Assembly (NCBI RefSeq): GCF_014696065.1
Contig: NZ_JACJPL010000023.1
Location: 1-64,000 of the forward strand
Direction: 5' to 3'
Length of the DNA stretch: 64,000 nucleotides
Source: Leptolyngbya sp. FACHB-261
GTDB lineage: Bacteria > Cyanobacteriota > Cyanobacteriia > FACHB-261
Position numbers and translations under genes: made by a program. The first letter of the stretch is position 1, and every line of letters begins with the position of its first letter. Below the pieces are notes generated by a model. That model saw nothing but the letters and a program-made list of their open reading frames with translations, had not been told where the DNA came from and ran no database searches. This document shows, piece by piece, positions 19,313-28,145 of this stretch.

Positions 19313-19468
19313 ATGGGAGCTAAAAACAAGCATCGCCAGAAGATCGATACCTTACAAACCGTAGTATCCAGTTTGCAACTGAAGATTGCGACTCTAGAAG
19401 GCCAGTTGATGGCAACCCTAGAGCGACTCAAGCAGGTCGAAAATCAGCAGGAAACGTCTGAGCTATGA
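19313..19468 (+). CDS. small coiled-coil protein (51 residues)
   Basis: An ATG at 19313 opens a 51-residue frame ending at the TGA at 19466-19468. The N-terminus is basic (MGAKNKHRQK) and the rest is a regular heptad pattern of Leu/Ile/Val with Gln, Lys and Glu (IDTLQTVVSSLQLKIATLEG, then LMATLERLKQVENQQ), typical of a short dimeric coiled coil. Composition and reading-frame regularity make it likely to be a genuine gene in spite of its size. The ribosome-binding site is weak (TCAGAGAC). It precedes the DUF1643 gene on the same strand by 73 bp. No family is recognised. Confidence 0.55.
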   Translation: MGAKNKHRQKIDTLQTVVSSLQLKIATLEGQLMATLERLKQVENQQETSEL

Positions 19469-19541
19469 CAGCATAATCGAGATTAAATCAGCAGCTAAAT
19501 CTAGCTTAATCAGCTGTCACTCATCGCCGAAACCGAGAGCT

Positions 19542-20060
19542 GTGAACACAGGCGCTACTTTCGATTCGACTGGACATTATCGCTATAACCTATGGCGAGA
19601 GTGGAATGAAGGCCCTCGTCTAGTGTTTGTGATGCTGAACCCCAGCACAGCTAACGAAACCAAGAACGATCCCACGATTCGTCGCTGTATTGGCTTTGCC
19701 CAGGCTTGGGGATATGGGGCTGTCGAGGTCGTAAACTTGTTTGCCTATCGCTCAACCCGACCCGAGCAATTGAGCCGCGTTGCGGATCCGATTGGGCCAG
19801 AAAATGATCGCTATTTGTTAGCCGCTCAAGAACGAGCCCAAATGCTTTTGTTTGCTTGGGGAAATCAAGGAGTCTTACAACAACGCCATCAGGCAGTTTT
19901 GAAGTTGCTCCGACCCAGATTTCAATCCTGCAAGCCGTCCTACGAGTTGGGTTACTGCTTGGGCATGACACAAGTAGGCCAGCCTCGCCACCCTCTTTAT
20001 GTGAGAAGCGAGACTGCCCCCATTCCTTACCAATGGGCTCAAGCCAAAACGGGCTCTTGA
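19542..20060 (+). CDS. DUF1643 domain protein
   Basis: The 172-residue protein matches DUF1643: YRYNLWREWNEGPRLVFVMLNPSTANETKNDPTIRRCIGFAQAWGYGAVEVVNLFAYRS is split across the conserved core, with the invariant MLNPSTA and NDPT segments at about residues 32-45. The family is widespread in bacteria, cytoplasmic, and has no established activity. GTG at 19542 has GAGAG before it. The 3' end overlaps the convergent QueD-like gene by 22 bp. Confidence 0.85.
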   Translation: MNTGATFDSTGHYRYNLWREWNEGPRLVFVMLNPSTANETKNDPTIRRCIGFAQAWGYGAVEVVNLFAYRSTRPEQLSRVADPIGPENDRYLLAAQERAQMLLFAWGNQGVLQQRHQAVLKLLRPRFQSCKPSYELGYCLGMTQVGQPRHPLYVRSETAPIPYQWAQAKTGS

Positions 20061-20905
20061 GCTGCTAATTCTGGCTTGAGAACGCTAGGGCTGGGGCCAT
20101 AGACTTCAGCAGAATTGTTGGGGCTTTCAATCAGTTTGATGCAGTGTAGTTCTGCGCCCAGTTCCCGAATTGGGACAGTCAACAAATCCCGAATGTGCAC
20201 AGCAATATTCTCAGCCGTTGGCACAACCTCAGCAAAGTAGGGAATATCTTTGTTGAGAAAAGTGTGGTCGAAGGGCTCCACAACATAGTCCTCAACCGCT
20301 TTTTGCAAGGCAACCAAATCAGCAACCATGCCCGTACGCGGATCTAAGTTGCCTTTGATCGTCACTTCCAAATGGTAATTGTGGCCGTGGCCGTGAGGAC
20401 GAGCACACTTGCCGTAGATCTCACAGTTTTCTTCATAGCTCAAATGGGGCAGAGCTAAACGATGGGCGGCACTGAAGTGAGTGCTGATGCTCAGAAAAGC
20501 TTCCATGTTATTTCCTCGGTATTCAGCCCAAAGTTCGGGATGCTCAAATACTTGAACGCGGACGATCGGCAGGTGGGGAGCTAAGCGTTGCCAAATTACG
20601 CGAGCGATATTTTCGGTGGTGGGCAATGTTTGCTCAAACTCAGGCCAAACCTCATTCAAATACGAGAAGTTGAGAGGCTTAGTCACTTCCCGCTTGATCA
20701 CCTGCTTGACATCCGACAGGTTCAAAACCATGCCGTACTCGTCCAGGTCGCCTTCCATCGCCACATAGAGCACGTAATTATGGCCGTGGCCAGGAAAGCG
20801 TCCGACTGGGCCAAAACGCTTCTGGTTCTCCTCATCGCCTAGTTCGGGTAACCAGTAGCGGTGGCTCGCCGAGAACTCAGCACGGCGGTTGATAATACAC
20901 TTCAT
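20039..20905 (-). CDS. tandem 6-pyruvoyl-tetrahydropterin synthase / QueD-like protein
   Basis: The 288-residue protein contains two PTPS/QueD domains in tandem, where QueD itself is about 120-150 residues. QueD makes 6-carboxy-tetrahydropterin from dihydroneopterin triphosphate for queuosine. The C-terminal copy is complete: zinc His148, His173 and His175, catalytic Cys167 in GKCARPHGHGHN, Asp213-His214 in FDHTFLN, and Glu260. The N-terminal copy keeps the zinc histidines (15, 40, 42) but lacks the catalytic Cys (Val34 at that position) and Asp-His (Asn79-Phe80), so it is probably inactive and structural. Related two-domain proteins occur in other cyanobacteria. queF of the same pathway is at 53399. 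Confidence 0.88.
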   Translation of the reverse strand: MKCIINRRAEFSASHRYWLPELGDEENQKRFGPVGRFPGHGHNYVLYVAMEGDLDEYGMVLNLSDVKQVIKREVTKPLNFSYLNEVWPEFEQTLPTTENIARVIWQRLAPHLPIVRVQVFEHPELWAEYRGNNMEAFLSISTHFSAAHRLALPHLSYEENCEIYGKCARPHGHGHNYHLEVTIKGNLDPRTGMVADLVALQKAVEDYVVEPFDHTFLNKDIPYFAEVVPTAENIAVHIRDLLTVPIRELGAELHCIKLIESPNNSAEVYGPSPSVLKPELAAQEPVLA

Positions 20906-20971
20906 GCAGCACCGGGTTAGGGCATTTTGTAAAGTTCTGCAACCATTCTGGCTCAGAATTACCTATTCTGC

Positions 20972-22435
20972 TCAGCCAGAAGCCTCCTGACATTCAGTTT
21001 GATTGAGACACTCACGCACCAACCAGTCTTTCACCACGTAGGTTGCGCGACAATCGTCCTCGTTATAGCGCACAATCGCATCTAAATAAGTGTGGTCTCC
21101 CGTTTCGCGCCAACGGTTATACCAAATAATGGCCTGGGCACCATCCACGCCCTGATCGCGCCAGCGGAAGCCCAACCAGCGGGCGATGAGCTTAAGCGCG
21201 TAGCTCTCAACAGGCAGCGTTACCGAATTAGTAACTAGATCGTGTAAATCTACAAAGCGGGCAACTAAAGCCTCAATAACAGGCGGTGGCGTGCCATAGC
21301 GCTGACCTAAGCGATGAGCAGTCTGCACCTCATAGGCACAAAAATGAAAAATGGGACTCTGGGGATAGCGGTGTACTAAGTCTAAAAATTGCTGCCAAAT
21401 TATTGCCTCCTGATCCGGTTGCTCTGCCAGCAGCGGATAAAACGTCTCTTCGCCAGTAACCCGATTGACGACTAACACCCCATGCAAAAAGGCCAACTCT
21501 AGATCGGGCTCGGCCTCAATATCAAAGTAAAGCTCAACCGGAGCAGTCGGAACCTGTGCTGGTGTAATCGTTTGATAGGGGATAGCCTGCCCTAAAACCG
21601 TGGCGCGGGCTTGGCGAATCAGGCGATGGGCATTCATCTCACCGAAGCCAGGAATGCCTTCGAGACTCTTGGGCGTGGCGGTGGCTAGAGACTCTACACT
21701 GGTGAGGCCCAGTTCTTGCAGAGCGGCATAGCGGGTTGGGGTGACCCCTGGCAATAAAGAAAGGTGATTGGTTTCGTGTGCCACTTCATAGCAATGGCCA
21801 TACCAGTGGCACAAGCTACATCGGCTACGCGAAATGAAAACCTCTGGCACCTCAGACGCTCGCAGCGTTTCTTGCAAACCTGCCAATACTGTTTGCATCT
21901 GGGGAACGCGCTGCCAGAGATCGACTTCGTACAGCCCCGCCTCACGCAGTACTAACCAGGCCTCCTCCGGCCAAGCGCCCTGAAAGCCCGCTAGCAACTG
22001 AGTGTAAAAAGCGGCAACGATCTGGTATTCCAGTTTGGGACGCTTGCCCAGCTTAACTTCGATGGGGACATAGACCCAATCACCAAAGTCCGAGCGTCCA
22101 GGTCGCTTCTCCAGCAGATCAACAATACCTGCTAGAGCCATATCTTCTGGTTCTTCTGGCGGTACAATCAGCACGCCCTGGAAGATGCGCTCAACGCCCT
22201 GCCCCATGAGAGCTTGGGTTGCAGCTGCTCCCGCTTGCCAATCGCCCTTGGCATAGACTGGGCTCTGCCAGGTCAAGTCGCTTAATTTTTCCCGTCGGTG
22301 CAGCGCGCTGTCTTCCAGTAACTTGCGCAAAAAATCACTGGGTGGAGAGCGAAATGCTAGGTCGCCGCGCTGGTCCAGAAAGGCCCGCCGCTGACAGCGC
22401 TGGTAGTTCAGCAGGTGCTCAGCTGTTAGCAGCAT
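20972..22435 (-). CDS. TM0106-type RecB-like nuclease with RNase H-like domain
   Basis: The 487-residue protein has a Cas4/AddB-like N-terminal nuclease: a first Cys in NYQRCQRRAFLD, the PD-(D/E)XK core with ALAGIVDLLEKR and VPIEVKLGK, then three cysteines in SRCSLCHWYGHC, which together could hold a 4Fe-4S cluster. A helix-hairpin-helix segment follows (GLTSVESLATATPKSLEGIPGFGE, in two pieces, about 240-275). The C-terminal half is a predicted 3'-5' exonuclease of the RNase_H_2 type (ELYFDIEAEPD, then YNEDDCRATYVVKDWL). It should act on DNA ends. ATG at 22435 is preferred over TTG at 22441. It stands alone and has no Cas or Add partner nearby. Confidence 0.85.
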   Translation of the reverse strand: MLLTAEHLLNYQRCQRRAFLDQRGDLAFRSPPSDFLRKLLEDSALHRREKLSDLTWQSPVYAKGDWQAGAAATQALMGQGVERIFQGVLIVPPEEPEDMALAGIVDLLEKRPGRSDFGDWVYVPIEVKLGKRPKLEYQIVAAFYTQLLAGFQGAWPEEAWLVLREAGLYEVDLWQRVPQMQTVLAGLQETLRASEVPEVFISRSRCSLCHWYGHCYEVAHETNHLSLLPGVTPTRYAALQELGLTSVESLATATPKSLEGIPGFGEMNAHRLIRQARATVLGQAIPYQTITPAQVPTAPVELYFDIEAEPDLELAFLHGVLVVNRVTGEETFYPLLAEQPDQEAIIWQQFLDLVHRYPQSPIFHFCAYEVQTAHRLGQRYGTPPPVIEALVARFVDLHDLVTNSVTLPVESYALKLIARWLGFRWRDQGVDGAQAIIWYNRWRETGDHTYLDAIVRYNEDDCRATYVVKDWLVRECLNQTECQEASG

Positions 22436-22577
22436 GGGCAATCAGTTGCAGTGCTGGCATGGAGAGGGGAGCCGGTATTAGTTTGTCAAGCTCTATCTTC
22501 AAGCTAACAGAAAAACAGCAAACCGCTGACTTCAATCCGGCATAGCTCGTCCCCAGGACAGGTTCCCTACTTGTAAA

Positions 22578-24719
22578 TCAGAAGTAAATAAACAGATTTA
22601 AGCCCGGAATCGTGCGCGACAGGGTCCACAGCAGCAGAACAGCATAGGCCAGTCCCAGGAGCCACTGATACCAAACCAAAAGGGCAACAAGTGGGGGAAG
22701 CTGCTCGTCGCGGAGGCGTAGGTCATTGAAGCTGATCTTGAAGAAGTTATCTAGACTCAGATCAAAATAATTCAGCCAGTTCCAGGAGTTGCGCAACTGT
22801 AGGGGCAGATAACGGTCGCGAAACCAGGGAAAGCGAGGACGAATGGGTAAGCGGCCAATTTGCAGATGCAATTCTCGCTGGCTGCCGTCTTCAACAAAGT
22901 AGCTAGCTTCTGGCAAAGCAGTCGGCGGTGGTCGCCGCAGCGTTCCCAGTAAAGCCCACAGCGGTAGGGGCAACGTCAAAAGACCGCAGAAGTCTAGCAT
23001 CCAGCCTGGCGTTGCAGAACGGCTGAAGATGATGATCAGGGCAATCGTGCTCAACGTCGAGGCCAAACTCACAACTCCAATACATTCGCTAGCAGGGGGC
23101 AGGGAAGCTCGTAGCCGTAGCCGGTCAATCGCCCAAAAGACCAACGCGAAGTAGGCCAGGCCCAATAGTCCTAAACCAAAGGCCAGCCAGAAGTCGGTGC
23201 CATATTCACTCAGGAGCAGCAAGGCTTGCAGCCACAGCCAATAGAGGGCCAGAATTAGCTTTTGGCTCCAGCTGAGCGGTTCACCAACAGCCAGACGATT
23301 ACGCAGCCGAGCAATCACAGCCAGGTCAATCTCCCGGACGTTAAGTAGATCGGTAGTCTTGCGGAAGGGAGCCTGGCGTCGAGACTGCATAATCGCCTCG
23401 ACTTGCACGGGGTTGAAGCCCAGAGATACAAGCTGCTGAGGTGTGGCAGCGTTGATGTTGACATCTACGAGCTGATGCCAAAGTTTTGCGGCCCGCAGTC
23501 GCTCGCTGGTGTACTCGATTTGGTTAGCATCCGCAATTTGTTCTAGGTCGCGGAAGTTGCGCACTAAACCGCGCAGAACTTCATCATTGCCAACCAGGGT
23601 AGGGACCTGGAGGTGCCGTCCGATCTCCCCAGGATTGCCAAAGATGCGGGCCTGCTCAGGATCGAAACGCAAGCTAGAAACGTTTAGGTAAGCGCCGGGG
23701 GCGAATAGCGCATAACTGAAATCAGCCCGACTGCGAATGGCAGCCCCGCGCAGATTCACAGGCTGGGCAAATTGGCTCTCTCGAAAGCTGACCAAGTTCG
23801 CAAAGCTGGCATCCGAGAAAAAGGCACCTTGACCAAATTGACTGGCCTCAAAGTCTGCTGGTCCCAGCCATTGCGCCCCTGCGAAATCAGCATTGCCCTG
23901 CCAACGTACCCGTCGCCAATCGGTTGCCTGTTGGAAATAGCAACGAGCAAAACTGGTGCTTTGCTGAAACTCTGCACCTTGAAAGCTCACACTGCCTGCG
24001 AACCGAGCCCCCGCCCAGTTGGCTGAGGCGAAGAACAGGGCCGACCGGAAACTAAGGTCAGAACTGAATATTGCTCCGGCAAAGCTGACTGGCTTGCTGA
24101 ACCGAGCCTCTGACCAATCCACGCCGCCTTCGAAGCGCGCCCGGGTGGCATCCAATTTCTCTAAGAAGAAGGTGTTGACAAAACGCGTGCGACCAGTAAT
24201 GCGAGCCCGTTGCAGCCGTAGAGGGCCTCGAATCAGGGTCAAATCAAGTTGTGGCAGCCGATCAGGGTCATTCAGGAGCGTGCGAGACAAGCGGCTGAGC
24301 TGACTCAGGCGGCGGCGGTCTCGCGCCAACTGCTCCTGCTCCTGAGCGCTGAGGGTTGCCAAATCAGGTTGGCTGAAGACCGGAATGCGAATGCCCAATC
24401 GGTCCTGCTCCAAGTCACCCCGAATAATCGAATCACTCAGATCTAGCCCCATCAAAGCGCCATCAGCTTTTAGCAGACGTGCCCGTAGTTGCGTATAAAA
24501 CTGCTCCTGTAGGGTGCGGTTGGTGTCTCGAAGGTCAATCTCTAGCTGCCGCAGGTCAATCCAAGGCGTGCCATCACGCAGCAGTGGATGACGCACCCGA
24601 TCACGCAGCAGTTCTGGAGTCAGGGACAGACGGGTTAAGGAAGGCTGGGCCAAGGCCGGGCTTTCAGGACTCCAGAAAACCAGCAGCATCAAGATCAGAA
24701 AACACCAAAACCAACGCAC
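22578..24719 (-). CDS. membrane pentapeptide-repeat protein with helix-hairpin-helix
   Basis: The 713-residue protein has a cleavable-looking signal peptide (MRWFWCFLILMLLVF...PALAQ), a long pentapeptide-type beta-helix region (about 90-370; repeats such as ADFEASQFGQGAFFSDASF), a helix-hairpin-helix segment resembling ComEA (VNINAATPQQLVSLGFNP, about 425-490), and four or five transmembrane helices in the C-terminal 220 residues. It ends LSRTIPGLNLFIYF. Start is GTG at 24719. This order (secreted solenoid, HhH, membrane bundle) is unusual, though similar proteins may be widespread in cyanobacteria. No function is known. Confidence 0.85.
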   Translation of the reverse strand: MRWFWCFLILMLLVFWSPESPALAQPSLTRLSLTPELLRDRVRHPLLRDGTPWIDLRQLEIDLRDTNRTLQEQFYTQLRARLLKADGALMGLDLSDSIIRGDLEQDRLGIRIPVFSQPDLATLSAQEQEQLARDRRRLSQLSRLSRTLLNDPDRLPQLDLTLIRGPLRLQRARITGRTRFVNTFFLEKLDATRARFEGGVDWSEARFSKPVSFAGAIFSSDLSFRSALFFASANWAGARFAGSVSFQGAEFQQSTSFARCYFQQATDWRRVRWQGNADFAGAQWLGPADFEASQFGQGAFFSDASFANLVSFRESQFAQPVNLRGAAIRSRADFSYALFAPGAYLNVSSLRFDPEQARIFGNPGEIGRHLQVPTLVGNDEVLRGLVRNFRDLEQIADANQIEYTSERLRAAKLWHQLVDVNINAATPQQLVSLGFNPVQVEAIMQSRRQAPFRKTTDLLNVREIDLAVIARLRNRLAVGEPLSWSQKLILALYWLWLQALLLLSEYGTDFWLAFGLGLLGLAYFALVFWAIDRLRLRASLPPASECIGVVSLASTLSTIALIIIFSRSATPGWMLDFCGLLTLPLPLWALLGTLRRPPPTALPEASYFVEDGSQRELHLQIGRLPIRPRFPWFRDRYLPLQLRNSWNWLNYFDLSLDNFFKISFNDLRLRDEQLPPLVALLVWYQWLLGLAYAVLLLWTLSRTIPGLNLFIYF

Positions 24720-24825
24720 GCTACACCAAGGGAGTGAGGCTCTCGATTGTCGCTCGCTTGCTACAGCCTCGACAACGTTAGCCTCGCATAGTTAGGCCCA
24801 TAGTTTAGGCGCTCAGGCGATTTCT

Positions 24826-26022
24826 CTAGGCGCTGATCAGATCACCTTCAGGCTGCTCCATCATCTGTTTCATAGCTTTGGCCGCTAAGGTATAACCCCC
24901 ATCAGCACCATCGACAAAATGCACTTGCCGACCATTGCGCTCGAAGACAAGGCAGGTCATGAGAGCCCGGTTAGAAACATGTAAACCGTAGACGAGCTTA
25001 CCCGCTCGACGCTGTTGTTCGAAATAAGCCGTTAGGATTTTGCGTTGGGTGGCGTTACCAGCAATGACCATGCGTAGCATGTCATCAAATTTTTTGTAAT
25101 CCGCTGTGGCTGTTACGATTTTTTTATACAGTCCCCAGTTGATATCGCCGAATTTAGCTTTGGATTGCATGAGCAGAGAGCCCAGTGCATTCTCTAGCCT
25201 AATTTTTGATAGATAACTCTGGCAATGTAAAAAACTACTAGACCCAGAACGAACTCTAGTTTCCTGAGAAAGATTCTGGCTTGAGAATGTCAAATTGAGA
25301 TTATCAACAGAGATCGGATTAAGAGACTCTTCATTGCCATAAATCTGCTGAATTTTACCAATAACAGCTTTATAAATAGAGTCGGCTTGCTCGACTTCAG
25401 GTGTTGTTGCCATGACCAGCAAGCTGACAGTCTCGCCCCGTTTGCTGGTGATATCTTGCCAACGGCATTCTAAACCACCGAAGTCAGCTTTGGGTGTCAC
25501 AAATTTAGAATTGAGTTTGTATAAACCAGTGGTATTTGGATCTTTGACCAGATTGGTTGCCTGGGTTAAGCCACCACCAGTAAAAATTGCTTGGTGATAG
25601 TGCTCAGAAATTTTGAGTTTGGCAATCTCAACAGTGTGAGGCGTTTCTGCCAGGTGCCAAATGGGCACGATGCCTACGCGCAATTCCATACCGAACTGCT
25701 TTATTGCCAATTCTTGAGTTGCTAGCAAAGCCTGTTGGGCTTTATCTAACAAAACCGGCGGAACCAGAAGGGTAGCGCCATCCCCACCAAACACAAACGG
25801 GATCTCAATTTCCTCGGCAATGTTCAGTACAGCAACAACAGAACAAGCGCCTAACAAATTAACTTCTTTGTAACGACCTGACTCAATCGCCTGGGTAGAT
25901 TTACAAATATCGGTAACAATAATGTGCCAATCATTGGGCACAGACACAAAATTTGTGGAATCGGTTATATCAATAAAATGCTCTAACGTAGGCAACTCGG
26001 AGTAGAAATTATGCGTGGCCAT
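24826..26022 (-). CDS. DUF3095 protein, nucleotide-cyclase-like
   Basis: The 398-residue product fits the DUF3095 family. The N-terminal half resembles a nucleotidyl cyclase core: DWHIIVTDICKSTQAIESGRYKEVN carries a metal-binding Asp pattern (VTDICKST), and FVFGGDGATLLVPP resembles a GGD loop. The middle has a second conserved portion and the C-terminus contains KMQLVYGLHVSNRALMTCLVF-like beta strands. It is cytoplasmic and has no membrane or sensor domain. The family has not been characterised biochemically as far as I know, so cyclase activity is inference from motif resemblance. Confidence 0.8.
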   Translation of the reverse strand: MATHNFYSELPTLEHFIDITDSTNFVSVPNDWHIIVTDICKSTQAIESGRYKEVNLLGACSVVAVLNIAEEIEIPFVFGGDGATLLVPPVLLDKAQQALLATQELAIKQFGMELRVGIVPIWHLAETPHTVEIAKLKISEHYHQAIFTGGGLTQATNLVKDPNTTGLYKLNSKFVTPKADFGGLECRWQDITSKRGETVSLLVMATTPEVEQADSIYKAVIGKIQQIYGNEESLNPISVDNLNLTFSSQNLSQETRVRSGSSSFLHCQSYLSKIRLENALGSLLMQSKAKFGDINWGLYKKIVTATADYKKFDDMLRMVIAGNATQRKILTAYFEQQRRAGKLVYGLHVSNRALMTCLVFERNGRQVHFVDGADGGYTLAAKAMKQMMEQPEGDLISA

Positions 26023-26173
26023 GCTGCTATTGCTACTTGGCTTGTCTTAATAAAAAGATCCTAGCACTCCAGCCTGTTCCACAGATCGCTAAAAACACGC
26101 ACAAAGGTACGTGCATCCCCTCAATCTATCAACTGGTTGTCACTGGCAAGAAATACATTTAGTCAAACAATCG

Positions 26174-26200
26174 AACTGCTGTAGTGGGCCTACAGCAGTT
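26174..26200 (-). terminator. hairpin after the 26214 gene
   Basis: A perfect 11-bp inverted repeat (AACTGCTGTAG / CTACAGCAGTT) with a five-base loop lies just beyond the stop of the reverse-strand gene ending at 26214. On that strand it is followed by GATTGTTTG, moderately U-rich, as expected for intrinsic termination. Confidence 0.65.
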
Positions 26201-26213
26201 GCAGCAAGTCTTC

Positions 26214-27125
26214 TTAGCTACACACCGCATTTACAAAACGATGCATGGCTTTTTGCATATCGACTAATTGTCGTACACGCTCTCTGGCAATAACTTTAAA
26301 AAACTGGAGAAAGACCTCTTCTTTTTGAGCTGCAAATCGGCTCAGCCAACGCAAAGTTCGCTCTAGTTCGACCCGCTGAAGCACATCAGGCAACATTGCC
26401 TCTGTAGCCCCTTCTCCTTTTATCTGAGTCAGCCACCCCTGATCCGGCCATTCCCAGGCGTGGGACAAAAAGCGGTCGCTCACGGCTTCCTCAATGAACG
26501 CCAGCAGGGGTGCAGGCAGCTTGCTGCCGGGCTTAGCAGGATAGGCACCGGCTGCGTTTTTCACTTCTTGTCTCAGAACTAGGTACAAGCCTCGCAGTTC
26601 AGGTGGTAACTGGGCAGGTAGTTGAGCGTACTCCTGCTGCAACGCTTCTGAAAATTGAAACTGTTCTGAAGACTCCCGAGTCCAGACATGAAAACTGGGC
26701 ATGGGATGAAGCATGGCATTGACATAGGCTGTCCCTGCCGCTTGCAAGGCTGGTGGCACTGCTACCCAGTCATCTGTAGACAACAGAATCTTGAGCCCAG
26801 GTCTAGTCAGCCTGCTGATACTGCCATCTTCTAAGGTGAGGGAGCCACCGTAGGGAGCAAAGTAGTTCCAAAAGCCAAAGCGCTCGCGATAGGTTTTGGT
26901 CGTTTGCCAGGTGTAATGGCCACGACTGTTGGCTTCGAGGTTCTCCCCTGCATGAGGGTCCAGGTAGAACACAAAGGGAACTTTGGGATAGAGCGGCAAG
27001 TGCTTGTACCAACTGTGAGCGTCAGAAACGAACCGAGCAAACCGCTCGCTCTGCTGCCAAGTGGGCAAGGGGAGTTGCTGCACAATCTGGGCATAGGTGC
27101 TGTCGCCTGCATCCCTGCTGGACAT
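26214..27125 (-). CDS. hypothetical protein, cyanobacterial type
   Basis: A 303-residue soluble protein with no signal peptide or membrane segment. Aromatic-rich motifs stand out near the N-terminus: FVSDAHSWYKHLPLYPKVPF, FVFYLDPHAG and RERFGFWNYFAPYGGS. The C-terminal third is helical and charged (RVELERTLRWLSRFAAQKEE). I do not recognise a named domain. The ATG at 27125 follows AGAGG at about 12 bases; a TTG at 27146 would add seven residues. It precedes the DUF3095 gene on the same strand with about 190 bp between and its own terminator-like hairpin, so the two are probably separate units. Confidence 0.75.
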   Translation of the reverse strand: MSSRDAGDSTYAQIVQQLPLPTWQQSERFARFVSDAHSWYKHLPLYPKVPFVFYLDPHAGENLEANSRGHYTWQTTKTYRERFGFWNYFAPYGGSLTLEDGSISRLTRPGLKILLSTDDWVAVPPALQAAGTAYVNAMLHPMPSFHVWTRESSEQFQFSEALQQEYAQLPAQLPPELRGLYLVLRQEVKNAAGAYPAKPGSKLPAPLLAFIEEAVSDRFLSHAWEWPDQGWLTQIKGEGATEAMLPDVLQRVELERTLRWLSRFAAQKEEVFLQFFKVIARERVRQLVDMQKAMHRFVNAVCS

Positions 27126-27230
27126 GCTTAATTTGCCTCTGGGCAATCTGCTGCCATTATCGCCAACTCTTCCAGTTGACCGTGGGGGTTAACTGAGGGC
27201 CACTCAATTGTTCGTTCAAATCGGATTGAG

Positions 27231-28145
27231 TCAGGAGGTTACAGGATTTCCATCACTTTCACCCATTGACGCCATCCGCTCGACTTCTGCTACAGGTAAC
27301 TCCAGGGCCTGTGCAATCTGCTCTACGTTCAGACCCATGGCCCGCAGTCTGGGAACTGCTGCGCGTCGGGCTTGGGCTTCTGACTGGAGGGCCTGTTCAG
27401 CCTGGATCTGGGCTTGTTCGGCTTGCGCTTGGGCTTGTTCGGCTTGCGCTTGGGCTTGTTCAGCCAGTTGCCGAGCCTGTTCAGATTCTCGATGGCTTAA
27501 GAGCTTTTCATTGGTCTGTGGGTCGTAGAAGCGCAGTTCTCTTGGCATCTCAGCGATAGCCTGAGCGGAGCCGATAGCAACAGCAAAGCCGGGCTCCTCC
27601 AGCCGTAAATCCAGCCCTAGCACCTGGCTATGCAGCGAAATAACCTCTGACATTCCCATTCTGGGAGGGGACAGTGTTTGCGTCTCAATGGCTTGATATT
27701 GCCCATCTATTAAGCGCGAGCCTTTTAACTGAGGCTGCAAATAATCGCCGACTGGATCGTATTGGAAGTACTCCTGCACGCCTAACTGAGCGTAGAGCTT
27801 GGGCTTCTCTTCCTCATCCTGTTTACGAGTCGTCCTCGATGTAACTTCCAGGACAAAGGCTGGAGCCTTGTTGCCCTCGCGCCAGAGTTGATAGCTGCGA
27901 CGTTTGCGTTTACTTACGCCAAATACCACAAACACATCGGGAGACACGACCGCAGAGGGATCGCCCTGTTGGTAGTAGATAAACAGATTGCCAGACACGT
28001 AGACGTTTCTGCGGCTCTGAAAATAGATGTCTAGAGCCTCAACGCCATAAATCAGGTAATCGCGAGCCGGATCGCTCTCCGCCATAGGTTCACCGTCAGC
28101 TTCGGGATATTCAATTTGGAAGGATTGACCTGTTAGCGTTGTCAT
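27231..28145 (-). CDS. Uma2 family protein with coiled-coil tail
   Basis: Residues about 1-190 form a Uma2/DUF820 domain: VVSPDVFVVFGV (Asp), PAFVLEVTSRTTRKQDEEEK (Glu...Lys) and YAQLGVQEYFQYDP are the core nuclease-like motifs. Residues about 215-275 are an Ala/Gln/Glu heptad stretch (QLAEQAQAQAEQAQAQAEQA), a strong predicted coiled coil encoded by near-identical 21-bp units. The C-terminal segment (AVPRLRAMGLNVEQIAQALELPVAEVERM) looks like a small helix-turn-helix-like module, as in other long Uma2 proteins. Function is unknown, but the tail suggests oligomerisation. Confidence 0.88.
   Translation of the reverse strand: MTTLTGQSFQIEYPEADGEPMAESDPARDYLIYGVEALDIYFQSRRNVYVSGNLFIYYQQGDPSAVVSPDVFVVFGVSKRKRRSYQLWREGNKAPAFVLEVTSRTTRKQDEEEKPKLYAQLGVQEYFQYDPVGDYLQPQLKGSRLIDGQYQAIETQTLSPPRMGMSEVISLHSQVLGLDLRLEEPGFAVAIGSAQAIAEMPRELRFYDPQTNEKLLSHRESEQARQLAEQAQAQAEQAQAQAEQAQIQAEQALQSEAQARRAAVPRLRAMGLNVEQIAQALELPVAEVERMASMGESDGNPVTS
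27395..27475. repeat. 21-bp tandem repeats inside the Uma2 gene
   Basis: Near-identical 21-base units (GCTTGTTCGGCTTGCGCTTGG and variants) encode the heptads AEQAQAQ of the coiled-coil tail. Such units are prone to length change by slippage. Confidence 0.75.
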
